Shown in pieces: positions 14,075 through 19,293 of a stretch of DNA of 19,293 nt. Source of the stretch: Pseudomonadota bacterium (GTDB lineage: Bacteria > Pseudomonadota > Alphaproteobacteria > Rhizobiales > Rhizobiaceae); assembly GCA_023451735.1 (NCBI GenBank), contig JAEXYH010000026.1:1-19293 (forward strand), in the 5' to 3' direction. The position numbers were made by a program, and so were the translations under genes. The notes under the pieces are model-generated. The model saw only the letters and a program-made list of their open reading frames with translations, ran no database searches and was not told where the DNA came from. Every line of letters begins with the position of its first letter. The first letter of the stretch is position 1.

Positions 14075-14323
14075 TTATCCAGAGATTTTGTCACCCTTCT
14101 GCCAGCGTTGTTTTCCCCAATTCCGGAGCCTCATCCGCGGTGCAATTTTCGACGCGATGAAGAATGCTAGCGCGAAGCTGAAAACAATCACCACAGGGAT
14201 GAAATATTTCGCTTGCGCTTCCAGCGCTGGCACAGACAGAACTGTGATGGTGCCGATCCCGAACAAAACCGCGTTGATCATAAGGCTGCAGATAATTTTG
14301 AGCCACGTGTTGGTGGTGAACAT
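14075..14323 (-). CDS. Small two-helix membrane protein
   Basis: An 82-residue protein with hydrophobic spans at about 8-31 (LKIICSLMINAVLFGIGTIT) and 40-60 (YFIPVVIVFSFALAFFIASK), then a basic cytoplasmic tail (RMRLRNWGKQRWQKGDK). ATG 14323 follows AAAGGGAGG; the longer frame to 14389 would cross the predicted promoter. A GGAAC element 24 bases upstream suggests it belongs to the stress regulon. Function unknown. Confidence 0.75.
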   Translation of the reverse strand: MFTTNTWLKIICSLMINAVLFGIGTITVLSVPALEAQAKYFIPVVIVFSFALAFFIASKIAPRMRLRNWGKQRWQKGDKISG

Positions 14324-14346
14324 TTTAAGCCTCCCTTTGTCGCATA

Positions 14347-14372
14347 AACTCCCCCGGAAGCCGACTGGTTCC
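14347..14372 (-). promoter_or_regulatory. Predicted EcfG-type promoter of the small membrane protein
   Basis: Minus-strand GGAAC (14372-14368), 17 bases, AGTT (14350-14347), 24 bases upstream of ATG 14323. Spacing is one base longer than most copies here. Confidence 0.6.
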
Positions 14373-14584
14373 AGATTGACATTCGTCAATTAAATCAGAG
14401 AGGTATGGAATATCACGCGTCACGAAAATCGCCTTAGAAAGGCACCTACAGGGAGCAGGCGAGGGCCCCGCCGGGTTTTGCGACATATGACGCAATCGCA
14501 TTTCTGATATGCAATCGCTTTCTTTCTACGATTAAAGGGCTAAGTAGACCTTGCTAATCGTTTATCAGAACCAGGTGGCACGAC

Positions 14585-14835
14585 ATGCTGACGAACCATC
14601 TTCGCGAGGATAGCCGCCCTCTTTCCCTGAAGAGCTAGCTATATGTCAGACGGCTTTTGATACGACGTGCCACACGCTGAAGGTTGAAAAGGATATACCC
14701 GAAGCCGGAAGACTCGCGGTTTATGCCTTCGAGCTCTACCGGCAGGGAATTCGAGATTCGCAAGAGTTGGCTCAGTTGGCGGGAATAGCCGTCCAACAGT
14801 ATCGAGTTGGCATGCCTAACGATGACAACATCTAA
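14585..14835 (+). pseudogene. Frameshifted small hypothetical gene
   Basis: ATG 14585 begins MLTNHLREDSRPLSLKS and stops at TAG. A second frame entered near 14625-14632 reads PEELAICQTAFDTTCHTLKV, continues EAGRLAVYAFELYRQGIRDS and ends at TAA 14833-14835. That frame has no start codon of its own. Joining the two gives one smooth protein of about 83 residues, so a single frameshift is likely. It resembles small hypothetical proteins common in rhizobia (from memory). The overlapping minus ORF (14635-14871) is judged a shadow. Confidence 0.5.
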
Positions 14836-15032
14836 GCCAGACTGTTGTCGTTTGCGTAGGTTTACCTCCAAGCTTCATGCAGACTCTCACGCATACAGCC
14901 GAGCGATCGGTTTCGAGCCGAAGCGAGTCTTTTTACGTCCCCTACCGGCTGCCGACACATTTACGGGTTTGCCGTGAACCGTAACGCAGATTTCGGCACG
15001 GCGCGGATAAGCCCATGACTTCCATTGGCGCT
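14836..15032. other. Intergenic stretch with no supported gene
   Basis: A minus-strand frame ends at 14887 with a basic tail (GRKKTRFGSKPIARLYA), but it runs antiphase through the GST gene and has no start or ribosome site outside it. Nothing else is evident. Confidence 0.4.
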
Positions 15033-15659
15033 TCAGTCGGCGGCTATGGACAACAGGCCGCTCATCTCCATCACCGGGGAAACACGGTCCAAACTGCGGG
15101 TCCGCTCCGCAATCGCCAGCAACCGCGGCGTGTTCTCGGCAAACCAAGCGCGGCCCGGGCGCCAACTAATAATGCATGCGATATAAGCATCGAATAGTGT
15201 TACTTGATCACCGAGGGCAAACGGGCCCGCAAGCTCCGCTTCCAGCCAGCGATACAGGTCCTCACGCCGCCGGTCGGTCGCATACCTCAACTCATCTTGA
15301 GCGGATGGGGCCCACCGTTCCGGGTAATCGCCATAGGTAAAAGTTGGGTAGACATTGGCGACATACCAGACGAGCAACCGCAGGAACTTCCCATGGCCGG
15401 TGGTGCCGGGGGGCGGTGCCAGCTGCGGGTTGCGCACGAGCAGCCACAGCGCGATTGCACCAGACTCGGTCAACACCTGACCATCTTCTATTACCAGCGT
15501 TGGTACCTGCGCCAGCGGGTTGATCGCTTGGAGCCGGTCGCGTGCGGAGCCAGGATGGTCGAACCCGTCGACATCGACGAACTCGTATGACTCATCCGCC
15601 AACGCGAACATTATCTCTACAATCGTAGAGCCCCAGCCCCGTACGCCATAAAGCTTCAT
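15033..15659 (-). CDS. Glutathione S-transferase family protein
   Basis: A 208-residue cytosolic GST-like protein. The N-terminal thioredoxin-fold half (1-80) has MKLYGVRGWGSTIVEIMFAL, the cis-proline loop PLAQVPTLVIEDGQVLTESG with the Glu-Ser glutathione contact, and AIALWLL. The helical half ends with LEAELAGPFALGDQVTLFDAYI, the usual N-capping box with Asp. No N-terminal CPYC is present, so a Ser/Tyr-type enzyme is likely; the substrate is unknown. AGGAG precedes ATG 15659. A GGAAC promoter 24 bases upstream gives a very short leader. Confidence 0.87.
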   Translation of the reverse strand: MKLYGVRGWGSTIVEIMFALADESYEFVDVDGFDHPGSARDRLQAINPLAQVPTLVIEDGQVLTESGAIALWLLVRNPQLAPPPGTTGHGKFLRLLVWYVANVYPTFTYGDYPERWAPSAQDELRYATDRRREDLYRWLEAELAGPFALGDQVTLFDAYIACIISWRPGRAWFAENTPRLLAIAERTRSLDRVSPVMEMSGLLSIAAD

Positions 15660-15682
15660 GAATCGCTCCTGATCCGCGCCAT

Positions 15683-15707
15683 AACCGGAAGAAGACAAAT
15701 ATGTTCC
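15683..15707 (-). promoter_or_regulatory. Predicted EcfG-type promoter of the GST gene
   Basis: Minus-strand GGAAC (15707-15703), 16 bases, GGTT (15686-15683), 24 bases upstream of ATG 15659. Confidence 0.6.
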
Positions 15708-15795
15708 AGGGATCTGCGCTCGCATGGCGCGAGCACGTTAGCGCACTGCGGAACTGGCAAGCCCGTGACAAATACAGTGACGTCCGCTTTCCCGA

Positions 15796-15954
15796 TCAAG
15801 CTGCAATGTCTCCTATTGGCCGCGAAGCCGCCTCTTCCTCGGCAAGCTTAGCCTCGGCCGTCGCAATCTCGGCCGCGATTTCGCGGCGCTCGGCCTTGTC
15901 GATAGATACTGCAAATTCGGCCCGAAGTTTCTGGATGTGATCGTAAGTGGTCAT
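15796..15954 (-). CDS. Small helical hypothetical protein
   Basis: A 52-residue protein starting MTTYDHIQKLRAEFAVSIDK, then Ala/Glu-rich helix (ERREIAAEIATAEAKLAEEE) with a likely coiled-coil character. AAAGGAG seven bases before ATG 15954 is an excellent ribosome site; a longer upstream frame is not needed. No GGAAC element was seen upstream. Family not recognised. Confidence 0.7.
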   Translation of the reverse strand: MTTYDHIQKLRAEFAVSIDKAERREIAAEIATAEAKLAEEEAASRPIGDIAA

Positions 15955-16176
15955 CGTCAGCTCCTTTGAAATGAAAACAAAGGTCGCCAACCGACAAGGA
16001 GGGGCGGGGTCAATGACGGCCAAAGGCCGCTTGCCGGGCGTGGGGGAACCGATTTCGTTGCGAAGCGGCGAAATTGGCGGGACCGCGCATCATTGACGCA
16101 GACCCTTCCGTTCGGTGTAACTGCTCGATGTTGAGAGAGATCAAACCTCTCCGTATCCCCCTTTCATCGCTTCGCC

Positions 16177-16388
16177 ATGACCGTCACGCGCCAGACACTT
16201 CGATATCAACCCGCCCCTAGCCGGGTCTATGCCGACGCATGGGCCCTCATTGATATCTTCACGGCCTGCCGATCGTCGTCGGTCGCATCGTCATGGACGG
16301 CCTGTCCGATGAACAAGTCATCGAAATGGTCGATGAGCTGAATTACGAGGATCTGGAAAAGCGGGGCTTATTGCGTCCGGGTCCGTGA
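16177..16388 (+). pseudogene. Possible frameshifted small gene remnant
   Basis: ATG 16177 reads MTVTRQTLRYQPAPSRVYAD, then loses sense near 16240-16260. Another frame continues YLHGLPIVVGRIVMDGLSDE and ends NYEDLEKRGLLRPGP at TGA 16386-16388. The two pieces would join by one frameshift. No ribosome site is evident for either. Family unknown; the flanking 15955-16176 and 16389-16475 hold nothing I can support. Confidence 0.35.
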
Positions 16389-16475
16389 GTAGGCTTCTCG
16401 CCAAAGTATCACCAACCTTGTCAAAGCGCGCAATCAGGCTACTTCACGGCCAAGGACAAAAAGAGGTGCAAAGCT

Positions 16476-16757
16476 ATGAGCGTTATAGCTGCTATCGTTT
16501 TCCTGTCTCTTGCGGCTTGGTGGTTTTCCAAGTCTCGCCAGACCGCGATGACCTGGACGGGAATGGCAATCGTGCTCATCGGCGTGACCCCGCTAGCGGT
16601 GATCACCAGCTTCCACCCGTATATGCTATTGGCGATCGTTCAAACGCTTTTGACTTTCCCTGTGATGTTCATCGGCCTCGCTGTAATCGCGGTCGGAAAC
16701 TACGTGGCGAGATCATCCGAGCAAGCGAAAGACACCAACAAGTCATCCCCCCCTTGA
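16476..16757 (+). CDS. Small inner-membrane hypothetical protein
   Basis: A 93-residue protein with three hydrophobic spans: MSVIAAIVFLSLAAWWFS (1-18), MTWTGMAIVLIGVTPLAVIT (about 25-44) and LLTFPVMFIGLAVIAVGNYV (about 58-77), followed by a polar tail ending NKSSPP. AAGAGG upstream of ATG 16476 is an adequate ribosome site. Function unknown. It converges with the Cys-rich gene. Confidence 0.7.
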   Translation: MSVIAAIVFLSLAAWWFSKSRQTAMTWTGMAIVLIGVTPLAVITSFHPYMLLAIVQTLLTFPVMFIGLAVIAVGNYVARSSEQAKDTNKSSPP

Positions 16758-16789
16758 ACTAAGGCATGGCACATTTCTCGGGAACGTGT

Positions 16790-16984
16790 TCACGCAGCAG
16801 CGCAGCGGTAACCAGACGCGCCTTTGGGCGGACTATCCCATCCATCGTCGTTGCACGCCGGGCAGGGTAGGCCGTTAGCTCCGCAGCCACAGGCGCGCCA
16901 ACCCGTGTAGGGTTTGGCTGGATGAGCCTCGCAAATTGTACCAGAATCCTTGCAGGGTTTGCAGCGCACGTCGAAGCGACGCAT
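16790..16984 (-). CDS. Small cysteine-rich protein, probably metal-binding
   Basis: A 64-residue protein starting MRRFDVRCKPCKDSGTICEA, with CxxC (RCKPCKDSG), a Cys-Glu-x-His turn (ICEAHP), CGCG and CPACN. Seven cysteines and one histidine arranged as knuckles suggest zinc ribbons. Similar short 'CKDTGxVCExHPxKPW...PCPxCN' proteins occur in rhizobia (from memory, unnamed). The ATG at 16984 is preferred to the upstream one because AGGAA precedes it and the cysteine module begins there. Function unknown. Confidence 0.7.
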   Translation of the reverse strand: MRRFDVRCKPCKDSGTICEAHPAKPYTGWRACGCGANGLPCPACNDDGWDSPPKGASGYRCAAA

Positions 16985-17125
16985 AGATGGCGTTCCTATA
17001 GCGAGAGAGCATGGACGGTGCTCTTTCGTGGAACGCAATACGAAACTAGGTAGCTGCCGTGATTCGGCGAAAATAGCACGGTTTACGACTGGAACAACTC
17101 GCCCCACAGAGAATTAGGGCGTGAC

Positions 17126-17197
17126 CACGAGGGCCATGAAAGAGCCCTCTCCGTCAGCTCCACTCGTTCGTCCCCCCGTATGTGGAGAGCCCTCGTG
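17126..17197. promoter_or_regulatory. Inverted repeat with alternative pairings upstream of the ArsR-type gene
   Basis: CACGAGGGC (17126-17134) is the exact reverse complement of GCCCTCGTG (17189-17197). Its GAGGGC can also pair with GCCCTC at 17144-17149. One arm therefore has two possible partners. It lies 115 bases before the regulator start and could be an operator or leader; there is no direct evidence of function. Confidence 0.35.
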
Positions 17198-17312
17198 ACC
17201 CCTCCAAATCGAATGTCTCCTTGGACACACTTCAGCGCCGCCTTACTATCGCCGGGATGAGCAACGTATGTGCGCTACCGTACATTTCTTAACGAGCTGA
17301 CGGAGCGGGAAC

Positions 17313-17681
17313 GTGTACGATCTACCGGACGGCCCATACACATTCGATCCGATCGAGGCGGCTGCTTTCCTGAGCTTGATGGCTAACCCTGTGCGAATTG
17401 ACGTATTGCGACGGATTTTGGAGCGTGAATGGGACGTCAGTGCACTTGCCGCGCACCTCAACATCACGCAATCGGCGTTATCGCAGCATCTGGCGAAATT
17501 GCGGGGCGGCAGGCTCGTTCGAACTCGTCGAGACGCGCAACAGATCCTTTATTCGTGCGGGTCCAACAAGGTGAGGGCTATTTTTGCGGCGCTTGATGCC
17601 TTTGGCACCATGCCGACTGGCGAAATGTCAGAACGACAGCTAGCGAAACGGCTGCCGCGTCCAAGGAAATCGATAAACTGA
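17313..17681 (+). CDS. ArsR/SmtB-family winged-helix transcriptional regulator
   Basis: A 122-residue protein. The winged helix (about 15-85) has EAAAFLSLMANPVRIDVLRR, DVSALAAHLNITQSALSQHL as helix-turn-helix and KLRGGRLVRTRRDAQQILYS as wing. No Cys metal-site motif of the ELCVCDL type is present, so it is probably not a classical metal sensor. The start is GTG 17313 behind GGAGCGGG. No divergent operon target stands out; the inverted repeat at 17126-17197 is a candidate site. Confidence 0.85.
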   Translation: MYDLPDGPYTFDPIEAAAFLSLMANPVRIDVLRRILEREWDVSALAAHLNITQSALSQHLAKLRGGRLVRTRRDAQQILYSCGSNKVRAIFAALDAFGTMPTGEMSERQLAKRLPRPRKSIN

Positions 17682-17729
17682 CTTAACCAAATGAGCTGGA
17701 CTCGGCGAGCGGAAGATCACTCACGATCT

Positions 17730-17754
17730 GGAACGAATGTCGCAGTATGAGGTT
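17730..17754 (+). promoter_or_regulatory. Predicted EcfG-type promoter of the CsbD gene
   Basis: GGAAC (17730-17734), 16 bases, GGTT (17751-17754). It is 109 bases before ATG 17863, leaving a leader of about 100 bases, longer than most. Confidence 0.55.
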
Positions 17755-17862
17755 CTTATTATACGCGGATCGTTAAACGGTCGCCCGATGGACTTCTCCG
17801 GCAATGACCGGATAGCAATTTGGAAAACCGTGCGTAGCCGCTCTGTATTAGGAGATCCGACA

Positions 17863-18054
17863 ATGGGTTCCACATCCGACAAAGTTGCTGGCAAAGCCAA
17901 CGAGCTGACCGGCAAGGCAAAACAGGCCGTGGGTGACGCGACCGACAATCCAAATCTTCAGGCTAAAGGCCATGCTCAGGAAGCCAAGGGCGATGCCCAG
18001 CAGGCGAAGGGCGAAGCCAAGGATGCTGTCAAGAAGGTCGTCGACAAGACCTGA
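17863..18054 (+). CDS. CsbD family stress protein
   Basis: A 63-residue hydrophilic, Ala/Lys-rich protein: MGSTSDKVAGKANELTGKAK, then a run of GDAxQxKGxA repeats ending KKVVDKT. This is the CsbD family, a sigma-B-controlled general stress protein in Bacillus; its molecular role is not known. ATG 17863 follows TTAGGAGATCC; the in-frame extension to 17737 would overlap the predicted promoter. It is followed by a strong terminator, so it is a single-gene unit. Confidence 0.92.
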   Translation: MGSTSDKVAGKANELTGKAKQAVGDATDNPNLQAKGHAQEAKGDAQQAKGEAKDAVKKVVDKT

Positions 18055-18082
18055 GCAATCCCTACTACTCTCCTTAATAACT

Positions 18083-18109
18083 GGCCCGCCTATGGCGGGC
18101 CTTTTTTTC
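18083..18109 (+). terminator. Rho-independent terminator of the CsbD gene
   Basis: GGCCCGCC (18083-18090), TAT loop, GGCGGGCC (18094-18101), then a run of eight T (18102-18109). Textbook form. Confidence 0.9.
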
Positions 18110-18510
18110 AATCTGACCGCGTGATAACCAACATTTCAGTCCCAACGCCTCTCATCGCGCCCTCTATCATCGATTGCGAAGCGTATGGCGACGGTACGGC
18201 TACACCTCTTCCTGTTCATGATGCCATCAACGAGATCGCGCCGGTGGGCTTCAGGCATCATCGCAAACACCGATTTAAACTCTCGCTCAAGCTCGCTTGG
18301 TACATTTTGAATCTTCGGCATGGGAATGCCGGTTTGAGGGTTTGCGGTCCTCCTTCGCCGGAAGAGATAATCGGCGTTCAACCAGATCCAGATAGCGACG
18401 ACCCTATACCTGCGCCGACGAAAACTGCTTCAACTACACCCAAGACACCCGCCCAACCACAACCGACCAAAGAGTAAGGCATCTTTTCCCATGTCGCTAT
18501 AAGAAACAGG
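18110..18510. other. About 400 bases open on both strands, no decided gene
   Basis: A plus ORF 18121-18477 (GTG start, ending in Pro/Thr/Lys repeats) has no ribosome site and follows a terminator. A minus ORF 18136-18381 (TTG start, or ATG within; IQNVPSELEREFKSVFAMMP, PEAHRRDLVDGI) has better residue balance but no clear ribosome site either. One may be real; I lean to the minus one, weakly. Confidence 0.3.
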
Positions 18511-18536
18511 GGAACAAGATGCCGTTATCGCCGGTT
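18511..18536 (+). promoter_or_regulatory. Predicted EcfG-type promoter of the DUF3606 gene
   Basis: GGAAC (18511-18515), 17 bases, GGTT (18533-18536), 35 bases before ATG 18571. It fits GGAAC-N19-TT. Confidence 0.55.
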
Positions 18537-18570
18537 GTGCGGCCTAACGACATCATGAAGAAGGTCAACT

Positions 18571-18750
18571 ATGTCCAATTCAGGAAAAGGTCGCTAGCAG
18601 GATCGCGCCAAAGTCGCCGGCGGACAGGAACATGAAGTTCGTTACGAGGCAGACAAAAAGAACGTGTCCAAAAGCGCGGTGAAAGACGCCGTCGGCAAAG
18701 TCGGCAACAGCCGAGACAAGGTCGAAAACGAGCTGGATCGGAAAAAGTGA
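18571..18750 (+). pseudogene. DUF3606 family small protein with an in-frame amber codon
   Basis: ATG 18571 follows AAGAAGG and reads MSNSGKGR, then TAG at 18595-18597, then QDRAKVAGGQEHEVRYEADK, KKNVSKSAVKDAVGKVGNSR and DKVENELDRKK to TGA 18750. The whole frame matches the DUF3606 pattern (QDR...EVRY...VS...V..VGN). It is intact apart from this single codon, where relatives have Lys, Gln or Arg. Either it is nonfunctional, the base is wrong, or it is read through. No other start in this frame would give the full protein. Confidence 0.7.
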
Positions 18751-18756
18751 AATCTC

Positions 18757-18954
18757 ATGTCCATCCAATCCCTCGAATTCCTCTCCTTGGCATCAAGCAA
18801 GACGTTGCGTAGCGCCGTACGGCAACAGGCTAGCTATCAGCCACCCGAGACCGATGACGCCTTCTCTCAGCTTTTAAACCGCTTATCGCAGACCGAAAAT
18901 GTCGGAAACAGTACCGATACGAGGGGAAACCGACCTTGCCTTGGAAGTGAATGA
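18757..18954 (+). CDS. Possible small hypothetical protein
   Basis: A 65-codon ORF starting MSIQSLEFLSLASSKTLRSA, seven bases after the DUF3606 stop. The ribosome site is weak (GAAAAAGTGAAATC). The first 45 residues look coding; the tail does not. Its position behind DUF3606 allows co-transcription. Family not recognised. Confidence 0.35.
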   Translation: MSIQSLEFLSLASSKTLRSAVRQQASYQPPETDDAFSQLLNRLSQTENVGNSTDTRGNRPCLGSE

Positions 18955-19033
18955 AGCTCACATAGCCATCAGCGGTTGAGCCTACAGTCCCCGGGCACCG
19001 CTGTTCCCCTCTGGAGGTCTAACCTCTCAATTC

Positions 19034-19068
19034 AAAGGGCCGCGGCTTCGCTGGCCCTTTTCTTTTTC
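19034..19068 (+). terminator. Rho-independent terminator
   Basis: AAAGGGCC (19034-19041) pairs with GGCCCTTT (19053-19060), with an inner GCG/CGC stem and GCTT loop and one unpaired T. TTTCTTTTT follows. It ends the DUF3606 transcription unit. Confidence 0.75.
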
Positions 19069-19146
19069 CAGCTAGAGCGAGTTCACCAGAGGTTTTTTCG
19101 TGTCGGTTCCGTCGTAGCGTGACGAGTTAACCTCCCGGCCGACCCG

Positions 19147-19293
19147 ATGAAACACCAGGTCATCAAGCTTGCGCCGCAGGATGCCATCACCAAGATGTCG
19201 GACACAGATGCGGAGATTGGCATTCGGGCGATCGAACTCAGGCGAGAGCAGGGCTTGAAGCCGTCTGCCAACCCCGCCGCCCTGGAAGCCATT
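19147..19293 (+). CDS. Hypothetical protein, cut by the window edge
   Basis: 49 open codons from ATG 19147: MKHQVIKLAPQDAITKMSDT, then DAEIGIRAIELRREQGLKPS and ANPAALEAI at the edge. The upstream frame closes at TGA 19120-19122, so 19147 is the first ATG. The ribosome site is poor. Codon use looks like the neighbouring genes. An overlapping minus ORF (19083-19292) is considered a shadow. Confidence 0.45.
   Translation, partial: MKHQVIKLAPQDAITKMSDTDAEIGIRAIELRREQGLKPSANPAALEAI

Noticed and set aside
14635..14871. 78-codon minus ORF
   Set aside because: Opposite strand has the better coding reading, and no ribosome site was seen.
14887..15165. 92-codon minus ORF
   Set aside because: Overlaps the GST gene in another frame; basic tail alone is not enough.
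1..19293. CRISPR array, tRNA or rRNA genes
   Set aside because: No regular spaced repeats or cloverleaf-like sequences were noticed on reading; no computed search was possible.

Overview
The window looks like an accessory or plasmid-borne region from a Rhizobiales alphaproteobacterium, probably Rhizobiaceae. The basis is base and codon use, an EcfG/RpoE2-like ECF sigma factor, GGAAC-type promoters, the TIGR02587/TIGR02588 pair and many small stress-associated families (CsbD, DUF2934, DUF3606, DUF4142, DUF6766). No tRNA, rRNA, CRISPR array or replication origin was found.

Layout. 1-1736 (minus): secreted sugar dehydrogenase fused to a PEBP-like domain, cut by the window edge. 2147-2888 (plus): three tiny hydrophilic proteins. 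2976-3618 (minus): broken DUF6766 membrane gene. 3756-4877 (plus): SDR oxidoreductase and a DUF2934 protein. 4988-5479 (plus): ECF sigma factor, tail to tail with two single-domain response regulators (5482-6295, minus). 6465-10307 (minus): DUF4142 protein, small acidic protein, flavodoxin-like reductase and a TPP-dependent pyruvate oxidase-like enzyme. 10751-12029 (plus): TIGR02587/TIGR02588 pair. 12031-13620: an IS21-like end remnant followed by an IS110-family element. 13635-17681: small genes and gene remnants, a GST-like protein, a Cys-rich protein and an ArsR-type regulator. 17863-19293: CsbD, an amber-interrupted DUF3606 gene and a partial gene at the edge.

The unifying feature is regulatory. 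By eye, 14 copies of GGAAC-N16/17-NGTT occur, which fits the alphaproteobacterial general-stress sigma consensus (GGAAC-N18/19-TT in the S. meliloti RpoE2 form). Thirteen of them sit upstream of, and point toward, a gene or gene remnant. The sigma gene has its own copy, so the window reads as a general-stress-response island containing its own sigma factor and two receiver proteins. The -10 element of that promoter lies inside a perfect 12-bp inverted repeat whose right arm is the sigma gene's Shine-Dalgarno. Read-through RNA would therefore hide the ribosome site, while RNA started at the sigma factor's own promoter would not. This is the most interesting proposal from the window. Several small genes are decayed by frameshift or amber codons, and insertion sequences sit at the junction, as expected of an accessory region.
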